From positions 1 to 5,346 of the forward strand of contig CAMBUC010000162.1 in the NCBI GenBank assembly GCA_945871045.1: a stretch of 5,346 nt of DNA, given 5' to 3'. The position numbers and the translations under genes were made by a program. The notes under the pieces were generated by a model. That model did no database searches. It was not told the DNA's origin and saw only the letters and a program-made list of their open reading frames with translations. Positions 1-5,346 of the stretch are shown one piece after another; position 1 is the stretch's first letter, and each line of letters begins with the position of its first letter. The stretch is from an uncultured bacterium. GTDB taxonomy: Bacteria > Bacillota > Clostridia > Lachnospirales > Lachnospiraceae.

Positions 1-20
1 TGTTTAATTATAAAAACTCA

Positions 21-49
21 TTGTAAATCAATAAAAGTAATACTATAAT
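21..49 (+). promoter_or_regulatory. Sigma-A-type promoter for the plus-strand gene pair
   Basis: A -35-like TTGTAA (21-26, four of six matches to TTGACA) is followed after exactly 17 bases by a perfect -10 TATAAT (44-49). Transcription would start near 56-57, giving a short leader of about 28 bases before the hydrolase ATG. The surrounding bases are very A/T-rich, as expected of a Firmicutes promoter. No operator palindrome is evident in the 84 bases available. AT-rich DNA yields chance -10 matches, but the spacing and the position just ahead of a strong ribosome binding site support it. Confidence 0.7.
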
Positions 50-69
50 AAAAATATAAAATTACTGAG

Positions 70-79
70 GGGAGGTAAC
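70..79 (+). promoter_or_regulatory. Ribosome binding site of the alpha/beta hydrolase gene
   Basis: GGGAGGTAAC contains a GGAGG core (71-75) nine bases before the ATG at 85, which fixes that ATG as the start rather than the in-frame ATG four codons later. The same ten bases recur ahead of the next gene at 1031-1040. Confidence 0.85.
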
Positions 80-84
80 TCTTT

Positions 85-984
85 ATGAATAAAAAAATGA
101 AAAGAATACTTACAATTACTACACTCATAGGCACAGCAATGTATGCTTTTAATAAATATACTGATTATGTTTCTGGATTAAAATGCTTGACATTAGAGGA
201 TAATGAAAATTACTACGACTGGAGAAATGGCACTATTTTTTATCAAAAGAAAGGAAGTGGGAAACCCATCCTTTTAATTCATGAATGGAGCCAGATCATA
301 GATCAGCTCAGTAAAACAAATACTGTTTATGCAATTGATCTTTTAGGATGTGGAAAATCAGATAAACCATTATCCTCCTACGTCAATTATTTATATGTAG
401 AACTTTTAAATGATTTTATCAATGATGTAATTAAAGAAAAAACAGATATTATCGTTACCGGAGAATCATTTTCTTTTACAGTAATGGCAGCGCGCATGAA
501 TAAAGATATTATTAATAAGATCACAGCTATTCATCCAACTGACATTACTTATAACGTCCAATCTCCTACGACATCAAGAGAATTCATAAAACGTTTGATT
601 GAATTGCCAATCTTAGGAACTTTTATATATAATTATTTAACAAATAAACAACACTTACAGAAAGAATTTACTGAGAAATATTATTATAATGCATCAAAAA
701 TTCCTCAGAAACTGATAGATACATACTATGAATCGGCGCATCTGCAGAAAAGTAACGGTAAATATCTCTACGCAAGTATACTGGGAAAATATACGAATAT
801 AAATATTATCCATGCACTAAAAGTCATTGATCAACCGATACATTTTATCGTAACGGAATCTTTCGGAAAAGAAATCGAAAAATACAAAGAATATAATGAT
901 CAAATAAAGATTGACTATCTTTCAGATGCAGGATATCTTCCTCAGCTTGAAATACCAAATAAAATATTATCATTACTTGAGTAA
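85..984 (+). CDS. Membrane-anchored alpha/beta-hydrolase-fold protein, probably catalytically impaired
   Basis: This 299-residue protein has the alpha/beta-hydrolase fold. A basic start followed by a hydrophobic stretch (about residues 8-22) with no lipobox suggests a membrane anchor. Fold landmarks in order are strand beta-3 KPILLIH (60-66), the beta-4 segment DLLGCGKSDKP (85-95), the nucleophile elbow GESFS (126-130, Ser128), strand beta-7 PIHFIV (251-256) and the C-terminal GYLPQLE (283-289). Two things are odd. In the family, HG or HD after beta-3 is followed by a loop of roughly ten residues that shapes the oxyanion hole before the conserved Trp. Here His66 is followed directly by Glu67-Trp68, as if that loop were deleted in frame. 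The C-terminal motif normally reads GHLPQLE with the catalytic His; here it is Tyr284 (TAT, one transition from CAT). The Ser nucleophile remains. The protein may be a pseudo-enzyme or an early-decay product; its substrate is unknown. It is probably co-transcribed with the small gene 60 bases downstream. Confidence 0.85.
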   Translation: MNKKMKRILTITTLIGTAMYAFNKYTDYVSGLKCLTLEDNENYYDWRNGTIFYQKKGSGKPILLIHEWSQIIDQLSKTNTVYAIDLLGCGKSDKPLSSYVNYLYVELLNDFINDVIKEKTDIIVTGESFSFTVMAARMNKDIINKITAIHPTDITYNVQSPTTSREFIKRLIELPILGTFIYNYLTNKQHLQKEFTEKYYYNASKIPQKLIDTYYESAHLQKSNGKYLYASILGKYTNINIIHALKVIDQPIHFIVTESFGKEIEKYKEYNDQIKIDYLSDAGYLPQLEIPNKILSLLE

Positions 985-1030
985 TTAAAATACTTATTGA
1001 TCATATAAGACACAAAAAATCAACAATAAT

Positions 1031-1040
1031 GGGAGGTAAC
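1031..1040 (+). promoter_or_regulatory. Strong ribosome binding site pointing to an ATA codon
   Basis: GGGAGGTAAC repeats exactly the ten bases preceding the hydrolase gene. Its GGAGG core (1032-1036) lies eight bases before ATA at 1045, ideal spacing for initiation there. The first in-frame ATG is 66 bases past the core (1102), too far to be served by this site. The site is therefore the main evidence for where the following gene begins or once began. Confidence 0.75.
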
Positions 1041-1044
1041 ACAT

Positions 1045-1266
1045 ATAAAGCAATTATTTAAAAAAGCAAACAGATATTTAAAAACATGCGATTGGAAAGA
1101 TATGACACTCTTAAAGTTTTGTTTATTTTCTATTGGAATATTGGTTGGAACAAGTATACCGTCTAAAAAGAAAAAACCTGTAAATATCATTGCAGTGATT
1201 GTCTTCTTAGCAACTTACATTCCTCTTATGAGCAAATTTGTTCCCATCTTATTAGAAAAAGAATAA
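1045..1266 (+). CDS. Small two-segment membrane protein with an apparent ATA start
   Basis: The frame runs 73 residues to TAA at 1264-1266. It begins IKQLFKKANRYLK and continues with a CDWKD motif (15-19), a hydrophobic segment at about 22-38, a basic loop SKKKKP (40-45), a second hydrophobic segment at about 47-62 and a short charged tail. It resembles from memory a roughly 70-residue Clostridia family often labelled 'permease of phosphate ABC transporter', a name with little functional support, so no function is assigned. Family members begin MKK or similar, so the ATA sits where ATG is expected. An in-frame stop at 1027-1029 and the absence of ATG, GTG, TTG or CTG before 1102 exclude an ordinary upstream start. 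Either AUA is used as a rare start, or the gene lost its start codon, or a 54-residue form starts at Met20 (1102), which has only weak GGAAAG upstream and would lose the conserved N-terminus. The rest of the frame is undamaged. It is probably transcribed with the hydrolase gene. Confidence 0.65.
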   Translation: MKQLFKKANRYLKTCDWKDMTLLKFCLFSIGILVGTSIPSKKKKPVNIIAVIVFLATYIPLMSKFVPILLEKE

Positions 1267-1272
1267 TATACA

Positions 1273-1311
1273 AAAAACTGGTTGTGATCAAATAGATTAC
1301 AACCAGTTTTT
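1273..1311. terminator. Bidirectional intrinsic terminator between convergent genes
   Basis: Arms 1273-1289 and 1295-1311 form a 17-bp stem with one G-U pair (1286/1298) and a five-base loop AAATA. The outer five pairs are an A tract facing a T tract, so the transcript ends in a U run whichever strand is read. It starts six bases after the small-gene stop and ends 13 bases before the rsmG stop, so one hairpin can end both the plus-strand pair and the mnmE-mnmG-rsmG transcript. Confidence 0.9.
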
Positions 1312-1324
1312 ATTATATGATATT

Positions 1325-2047
1325 CTATTGTAACGGTTTCTTTGAAGGCATACCTGATTTTCTCGGATATATTTTCGGGGTCTTTTTTTCTTTACCGATC
1401 ATAACAAAACTACGGTTAATATCTGTTCCATCTAACTGAAAAGGAAGAACCTCCTTTGTTTTTCCGCCAAGTAAAAAAATAGCTTTCTTTGCAGAAGATA
1501 ACTCCTCTTCTATTTCACCGGACTTATAAGAAATAAAAGATCCTCCAATCTTAACAAATGGAAGGCAATATTCCGATAAGGTAGAAAGATTTGCAACAGC
1601 CCGGGAAACACAATAATCATACTGTTCCCGATAACGTTCATCTGCAGCCAGATCCTCTGCTCTTCCATGAACAGTTGTAACACCTTCTAAGTGTAATTTT
1701 TGAATCACCGCATCTAAGAATAAAATACGCTTGTTCAAAGAATCTGCAAGAGTGATCTTTAAATTAGGAAACATGATCTTTAAAGGCATCCCGGGAAATC
1801 CCGCACCTGTGCCAAGATCCATTACTGAAAGATCTCCGGTCAAATCTACAAAACGAGCCACTGCAATGCTATCCAAAAAATGCTTTTTTAATACATCATC
1901 AAATTCAGTAATGGCAGTCAAATTCATGACTTTATTCTTTTCCACTAACATTTCATAATAAACAGTCAATTGCGCCTGCTGTTTATCTGTAAATGAAATG
2001 TTCCACTGTTCTAAAATCGCTTTAAAATCATCAAAATTATAAGACAT
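1325..2047 (-). CDS. rsmG: 16S rRNA (guanine(527)-N(7))-methyltransferase RsmG
   Basis: RsmG (formerly GidB) uses S-adenosylmethionine to methylate N7 of G527 in the 530 loop of 16S rRNA. In other bacteria its loss gives low-level streptomycin resistance. The 240-residue product has the family's normal length. Landmarks are NLTAI (42-46), the SAM-binding glycine-rich loop DLGTGAGFPG (77-86) in a Rossmann-type methyltransferase fold, an acidic residue ending the next strand (Asp102), GRAED (128-132), the SRA motif (148-150) and a basic C-terminal tail with YPRKSGMPSKKPL (227-239). The start is ATG, with GGAAGGA placed seven bases upstream inside the gap to mnmG. It is the last gene of the mnmE-mnmG-rsmG operon, 16 bases after the mnmG stop, and is followed by the shared terminator. 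No defect is visible. Confidence 0.97.
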   Translation of the reverse strand: MSYNFDDFKAILEQWNISFTDKQQAQLTVYYEMLVEKNKVMNLTAITEFDDVLKKHFLDSIAVARFVDLTGDLSVMDLGTGAGFPGMPLKIMFPNLKITLADSLNKRILFLDAVIQKLHLEGVTTVHGRAEDLAADERYREQYDYCVSRAVANLSTLSEYCLPFVKIGGSFISYKSGEIEEELSSAKKAIFLLGGKTKEVLPFQLDGTDINRSFVMIGKEKKTPKIYPRKSGMPSKKPLQ

Positions 2048-2054
2048 GAGTATA

Positions 2055-2061
2055 TCCTTCC
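2055..2061 (-). promoter_or_regulatory. Ribosome binding site of rsmG
   Basis: GGAAGGA on the minus strand ends seven bases before the rsmG ATG. It occupies most of the 16-base gap after the mnmG stop, so rsmG translation may be coupled to that of mnmG. There is no room for a separate promoter in the gap. Confidence 0.75.
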
Positions 2062-2063
2062 AA

Positions 2064-3935
2064 TTAAATAGTACCTAAATAAACTAACAATACAGAAATA
2101 TCTGCCGGAGAAACTCCCTGTATTCTGGAAGCCTGTCCGATAGAAAGAGGCTTCAACTTATTTAATTTCTGTCTTGCTTCAATTCTCAAACCGCTGATCT
2201 GTTCATAATCAAGATCAGGAGAAAGTTTTTTCTTTTCCAAACGCTTAAACTCTTCTACCTGTTTGATCTGCCTTGTAATATATCCATCGTATTTAATAAG
2301 AATATTTACCTGCTCTCTCACTTCCGGATGAAGGTCAGGTCTTTCAGGATCAAGTTCAGCTAAAAGATCATAACTCAATTCCGGCCGACGAATCAATTCC
2401 GTAAGTGTTGTACCGGTATTTAACTCCACGCTATCATGTTCCTTCAAGAACTGCTGAGTTTTCTTATTCGCACCGACTGTTACATGTGAGACACGTTCAA
2501 TCTCTGCTGAGATCAACTGCTCCTTTAATTTTACCCAGTCGTAACGGCTCTGAGGTATCAAACCAACTTCATATCCTTTTGGTGTTAAACGAAGATCCGC
2601 ATTATCCTGCCTTAAAAGTAAACGATATTCTGCACGGGAAGTCATCATTCGATAAGGCTCTACATTTTCTTTTGTTACAAGATCATCAATCAATACACCG
2701 ATATATGCTTCACTTCGATCTAAGATCAGAGGATCTTTACCAAGAATCTCCATCGCAGCATTGATACCTGCAATCAAACCTTGCGCTGCTGCCTCCTCAT
2801 AACCGGAACTTCCATTGGATTGGCCACCACTAAATAATCCCTTGATCTTTTTAAACTCCAGACTGGGATATAACTGATTAGGATCAAAACAATCATATTC
2901 GATGGCATATGCATTTCGGACGATCTTACAATTTTCTAAACCGGGAACAGTCCGATACATTTCATACTGCACATCTTCTGGTAAAGAAGATGACATACCT
3001 GAAATATACATCTCATTCGTATGAAGTCCTTCCGGTTCGACAAATAACTGATGACGATTCTTGTCTGCAAATTTAACGACTTTATCTTCAATCGAAGGGC
3101 AGTATCTGGGTCCCACACCATCGATCACGCCGGAATACAGAGGGGAACGATCTAAATTTTCACGAATGATGCGATGTGTATCTTCATTCGTATAAGTCAG
3201 CCAACAAGATACCTGCTCCTTTTGAATCGAATCCGGATCTGTTGTAAAGGAAAAAGGAACAATCCGCTCATCTCCAAACTGCTCTGTCATCTTTGAAAAA
3301 TCAATGGAGTTTTTATCAATACGGGCCGGTGTTCCGGTCTTAAAACGACGAACCTCAATTCCATGCTCCATCAAAGACTCTGTTAAATAATTTGCAGCCT
3401 GAAGTCCATTCGGACCGGTATGAGTTACCACATCTCCATACAGGCAACGTGCTTTTAAATAAACACCGGTACAAAGAACAGCCGCTTTACAATGATAAGT
3501 TGCTCCCGATACAGTCTTTACACCTGTTAAGACATGATCTTCCACAACAATCTCAGACACTTCTGCCTGACGGATCGTTAAATGTTCCTGACTTTCTAAT
3601 GTCAGACGCATCTCTCTGGAATAATCAGATTTATCTGCCTGTGCACGAAGGGAATGAACTGCCGGACCTTTTGACTTATTTAACATTTTTGACTGGATGA
3701 ATGTCTTGTCAATATTTACACCCATTTCTCCGCCCAGTGCATCAATCTCGCGAACCAGATGGCCTTTCGAACTTCCTCCGATATTTGGATTACAAGGCAT
3801 CATCGCAATACTGTCTACACTGACTGTAAAAATGATCGTTTCAAGTCCAAGCCTTGCACACGCAAGAGCAGCTTCACAACCCGCATGTCCTGCACCAACA
3901 ACACATACATCATACGTTTCTTCTACAAATGGCAT
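2064..3935 (-). CDS. mnmG: tRNA uridine-5-carboxymethylaminomethyl(34) synthesis enzyme MnmG
   Basis: MnmG (GidA) is the FAD/NADH-dependent partner of MnmE. The complex adds a carboxymethylaminomethyl or aminomethyl group to C5 of wobble U34, using methylene-tetrahydrofolate and glycine or ammonium. Numbering from the ATG at 3935 (623 residues): the dinucleotide-binding loop GAGHAG is at 14-19, MPCNPNIGG at 46-54 with Cys48 (equivalent to E. coli Cys47), GPRYCPSIED at 275-284 with Cys279 (equivalent to E. coli Cys277), and the FAD-contacting GGQSNGSSGYEEAAAQG at 370-386. The helical C-terminal domain that docks on MnmE is complete, ending VYLGTI. The frame is open six codons further, to a TTG at 3953 and ATG at 3950. 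I prefer 3935 because GAGG lies nine bases before it and the resulting N-terminus (MPFVEETYDVCVVGAG) matches the usual family length. mnmE ends 40 bases upstream. All key residues are present. Confidence 0.97.
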   Translation of the reverse strand: MPFVEETYDVCVVGAGHAGCEAALACARLGLETIIFTVSVDSIAMMPCNPNIGGSSKGHLVREIDALGGEMGVNIDKTFIQSKMLNKSKGPAVHSLRAQADKSDYSREMRLTLESQEHLTIRQAEVSEIVVEDHVLTGVKTVSGATYHCKAAVLCTGVYLKARCLYGDVVTHTGPNGLQAANYLTESLMEHGIEVRRFKTGTPARIDKNSIDFSKMTEQFGDERIVPFSFTTDPDSIQKEQVSCWLTYTNEDTHRIIRENLDRSPLYSGVIDGVGPRYCPSIEDKVVKFADKNRHQLFVEPEGLHTNEMYISGMSSSLPEDVQYEMYRTVPGLENCKIVRNAYAIEYDCFDPNQLYPSLEFKKIKGLFSGGQSNGSSGYEEAAAQGLIAGINAAMEILGKDPLILDRSEAYIGVLIDDLVTKENVEPYRMMTSRAEYRLLLRQDNADLRLTPKGYEVGLIPQSRYDWVKLKEQLISAEIERVSHVTVGANKKTQQFLKEHDSVELNTGTTLTELIRRPELSYDLLAELDPERPDLHPEVREQVNILIKYDGYITRQIKQVEEFKRLEKKKLSPDLDYEQISGLRIEARQKLNKLKPLSIGQASRIQGVSPADISVLLVYLGTI

Positions 3936-3944
3936 TTTCTTTTT

Positions 3945-3948
3945 CCTC
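3945..3948 (-). promoter_or_regulatory. Ribosome binding site that decides the mnmG start
   Basis: GAGG on the minus strand, followed by nine purine-rich bases, precedes the ATG at 3935. It overlaps the alternative ATG at 3950, whose own upstream region has only an AGG about 19 bases away. This favours the shorter, 623-residue MnmG. Confidence 0.65.
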
Positions 3949-3975
3949 ATCAAATCAATTTAGTAACCTATCTAA

Positions 3976-5346
3976 TTACTTTCCCATACAAAACTCTTTA
4001 AAAATTTTATCAACCAGATCATCTGTCACAGATTCACCAATAATAAGTCCCAAAGACTCATAAGCATTCAAAAGATCAACCGTATAAAAATCTTCAGGAA
4101 CCATATCTTCAATACTATTCTTTACTAAGTTTAAACTGTCAAGTGCTTTCATCAAACATTCTTTATGTCTAAGATTCGTAATATATACTTCATCATTAAA
4201 TATAAGATCACCCTGTAAAAACATAGCTTTGATCTGATCCGTCAATTCACGTAAGCCGTCACCATACTTAGCAGAACAGGGAATCACCGGAACTCCCAAA
4301 CGCTCTTTTAATAAATTCTCATTAACCAACGGAGAGAGATCACATTTATTTAAAAGAACGATCACCTTCTTTTCCCTTATATCAGACATGATCTTATCAT
4401 CTTCTTCATTCTGTTCCTCTGAGGAATCGATCACATATAAAACTAGATCTGCTTCCTGCAATGCCTGCTTTGCACGTTCCACACCAATTTTTTCCACCGC
4501 ATCATCTGTACTTCTGATACCTGCAGTATCCGTAATGTGAAGGATCATTCCATCTAAATTATAGTCCTTCTCTAACACATCTCTCGTTGTTCCAGCAACA
4601 TCTGTAACGATCGCATATTCTGTTCCAAGAAGAAGATTCATAAGAGAAGATTTACCTGCATTCGGCTTTCCAACGATCACTGTTTTCAAACCTTCTGATA
4701 ATACACGGCCATTATCGGAATTACGAAGAAGTTCTTTTAGTTCATCGATCAGATCAACTACAATGGGCAATAGTCTCTCGCCATAACCATCCAGATCATA
4801 ATGCTCCGGATCGTCGAGAGCCGCTTCAATAAAAGCAGATTCATGAAGCACACGTTCTCGAAGATCCACGATCTTCTTTTTTACAGATCCATGCAGCTGT
4901 TTCATAGAACTATTCAAAGCAAAATGATTTTTTGCATTGATCACATCCATAACAGATTCCGCCTGAGAAAGATCGATCCTTCCATTTAAAAATGCACGTT
5001 TCGTAAATTCTCCCGGATCAGCAGGTCTTGCACCTGCTCTCAGTAAAAGATCCATGATCCTGCAAATAACAAACTGACCCCCATGACAATCGATCTCAAC
5101 AACATCCTCTGCTGTATAACTGTGAGGAGCGCGCATCAAAAGAACTAATACTTCATCTATCATATGACCGGTTTCATCAACGACATGTCCATAATGCATC
5201 GTATAGGTTTTTTGGTCAGAAAGTTTTTTATCTTTTTTCTTCGGTTGAAAAACAGAATCCACTATTTCAATTGCCTGCGGTCCACTGACACGGATTACGC
5301 TGATCCCGCCTCCCATACCACTGGCATTTGCAAAAATCGTATCTGA
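3976..5346 (-). CDS. mnmE: tRNA modification GTPase MnmE (5' end just outside window)
   Basis: MnmE (TrmE) is a dimeric, K+-stimulated GTPase that binds the folate one-carbon donor and works with MnmG on tRNA U34. The frame is open to the window edge, beginning SDTIFANASGMGGGISVIRV, so only a few N-terminal codons, including the start, are missing; the Met at 5316 is internal to the folate-binding domain. Counting from the first visible residue (456 in total), the N-terminal domain covers about 1-125 and a helical domain flanks an inserted G domain. The G domain has GKPNAGKS (G1, 226-233), GTTRD (G2, 252-256), DTAG (G3, 273-276), NKCD (G4, 333-336) and SAK (G5, 358-360). The C-terminus is CMGK (453-456), carrying the conserved Cys of the family's C-x-G-K ending. 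Length agrees with the usual 450-460. It is the first operon gene in the window; its promoter and ribosome binding site lie to the right. Confidence 0.97.
   Translation of the reverse strand, partial: SDTIFANASGMGGGISVIRVSGPQAIEIVDSVFQPKKKDKKLSDQKTYTMHYGHVVDETGHMIDEVLVLLMRAPHSYTAEDVVEIDCHGGQFVICRIMDLLLRAGARPADPGEFTKRAFLNGRIDLSQAESVMDVINAKNHFALNSSMKQLHGSVKKKIVDLRERVLHESAFIEAALDDPEHYDLDGYGERLLPIVVDLIDELKELLRNSDNGRVLSEGLKTVIVGKPNAGKSSLMNLLLGTEYAIVTDVAGTTRDVLEKDYNLDGMILHITDTAGIRSTDDAVEKIGVERAKQALQEADLVLYVIDSSEEQNEEDDKIMSDIREKKVIVLLNKCDLSPLVNENLLKERLGVPVIPCSAKYGDGLRELTDQIKAMFLQGDLIFNDEVYITNLRHKECLMKALDSLNLVKNSIEDMVPEDFYTVDLLNAYESLGLIIGESVTDDLVDKIFKEFCMGK

Noticed and set aside
1029..1061. Ten-codon frame whose ATG overlaps the ribosome binding site of the small membrane protein gene, considered as a leader peptide
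   Set aside because: It has no ribosome binding site of its own, is very short and shows no attenuator-like hairpin or codon run; the ATG arises from bases flanking GGGAGG.
1273..1311. Inverted repeat considered as an operator or mobile-element end
   Set aside because: Its position between two convergent stop codons, the A/T tracts on both flanks and the short loop are fully explained by a bidirectional terminator.
1731..1958. Plus-strand frame of 75 codons inside rsmG
   Set aside because: It lies antisense to a well-supported rsmG, has no ribosome binding site or recognisable motif, and is explained as a shadow of the coding strand.
2405..2764. Plus-strand frame of 119 codons inside mnmG
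   Set aside because: It is antisense to conserved MnmG coding sequence, with low-complexity His/Leu/Arg-rich translation typical of a shadow frame.
3392..4063. Several overlapping plus-strand frames over the mnmG start and mnmE end
   Set aside because: They overlap one another and two conserved genes, and none shows a ribosome binding site or protein-like composition.
3976..5316. mnmE starting at the ATG at 5316
   Set aside because: The frame continues upstream to the window edge with DTI and other family-like residues, so this Met is internal and the true start lies just outside.
1..5346. Search for tRNA, rRNA, riboswitch, CRISPR repeats, insertion sequences or DnaA-box clusters
   Set aside because: No cloverleaf-like segment, regularly spaced repeat, transposase-like frame, target duplication or cluster of TTATCCACA-type boxes was seen; non-coding gaps total under 250 bases.

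Overview
The window looks like ordinary low-GC Firmicutes chromosome, most likely from a gut-type Clostridia of the Lachnospiraceae group. That placement is an inference from the protein flavour, the strong GGAGG-type ribosome binding sites and the gene order; no species can be named from this alone. The order mnmE-mnmG-rsmG is the classical block found close to the replication origin in Firmicutes, usually downstream of rpmH-rnpA-yidC-jag, so the window probably lies near oriC.

Layout. Bases 1-84 hold a good sigma-A-type promoter (-10 TATAAT, 17-base spacer) and a strong ribosome binding site. Bases 85-984 (+) encode a membrane-anchored alpha/beta-hydrolase-fold protein. Bases 1045-1266 (+) encode a 73-residue protein with two predicted membrane segments; its frame has no ATG, GTG, TTG or CTG where the ribosome binding site points, only ATA. 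A 17-bp hairpin at 1273-1311 with A and T tracts on its two sides separates this pair from three convergent minus-strand genes. Reading leftward from the right edge these are mnmE (3976-5346, first few codons off the window), mnmG (2064-3935) and rsmG (1325-2047).

How the genes work together. MnmE (GTPase) and MnmG (FAD enzyme) form one complex that installs the carboxymethylaminomethyl or aminomethyl group on wobble uridine 34 of certain tRNAs. RsmG adds the 7-methyl group to G527 of 16S rRNA. All three act on the decoding machinery and are closely spaced (40 and 16 bases), so they look like one operon whose promoter lies outside the window. All three look intact.

The unusual material is on the plus-strand side. 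The hydrolase seems to lack the oxyanion loop after strand beta-3 and has Tyr where the catalytic His is expected. The next gene appears to have ATA in place of ATG behind a near-perfect ribosome binding site. Together these suggest either decay of a two-gene accessory unit or a pseudo-enzyme paired with an AUA-initiated small membrane protein. A second observation is a high density of GATC sites across the minus-strand operon. I found no mobile element, CRISPR array, tRNA, rRNA or riboswitch, and no clearly new multi-gene system.
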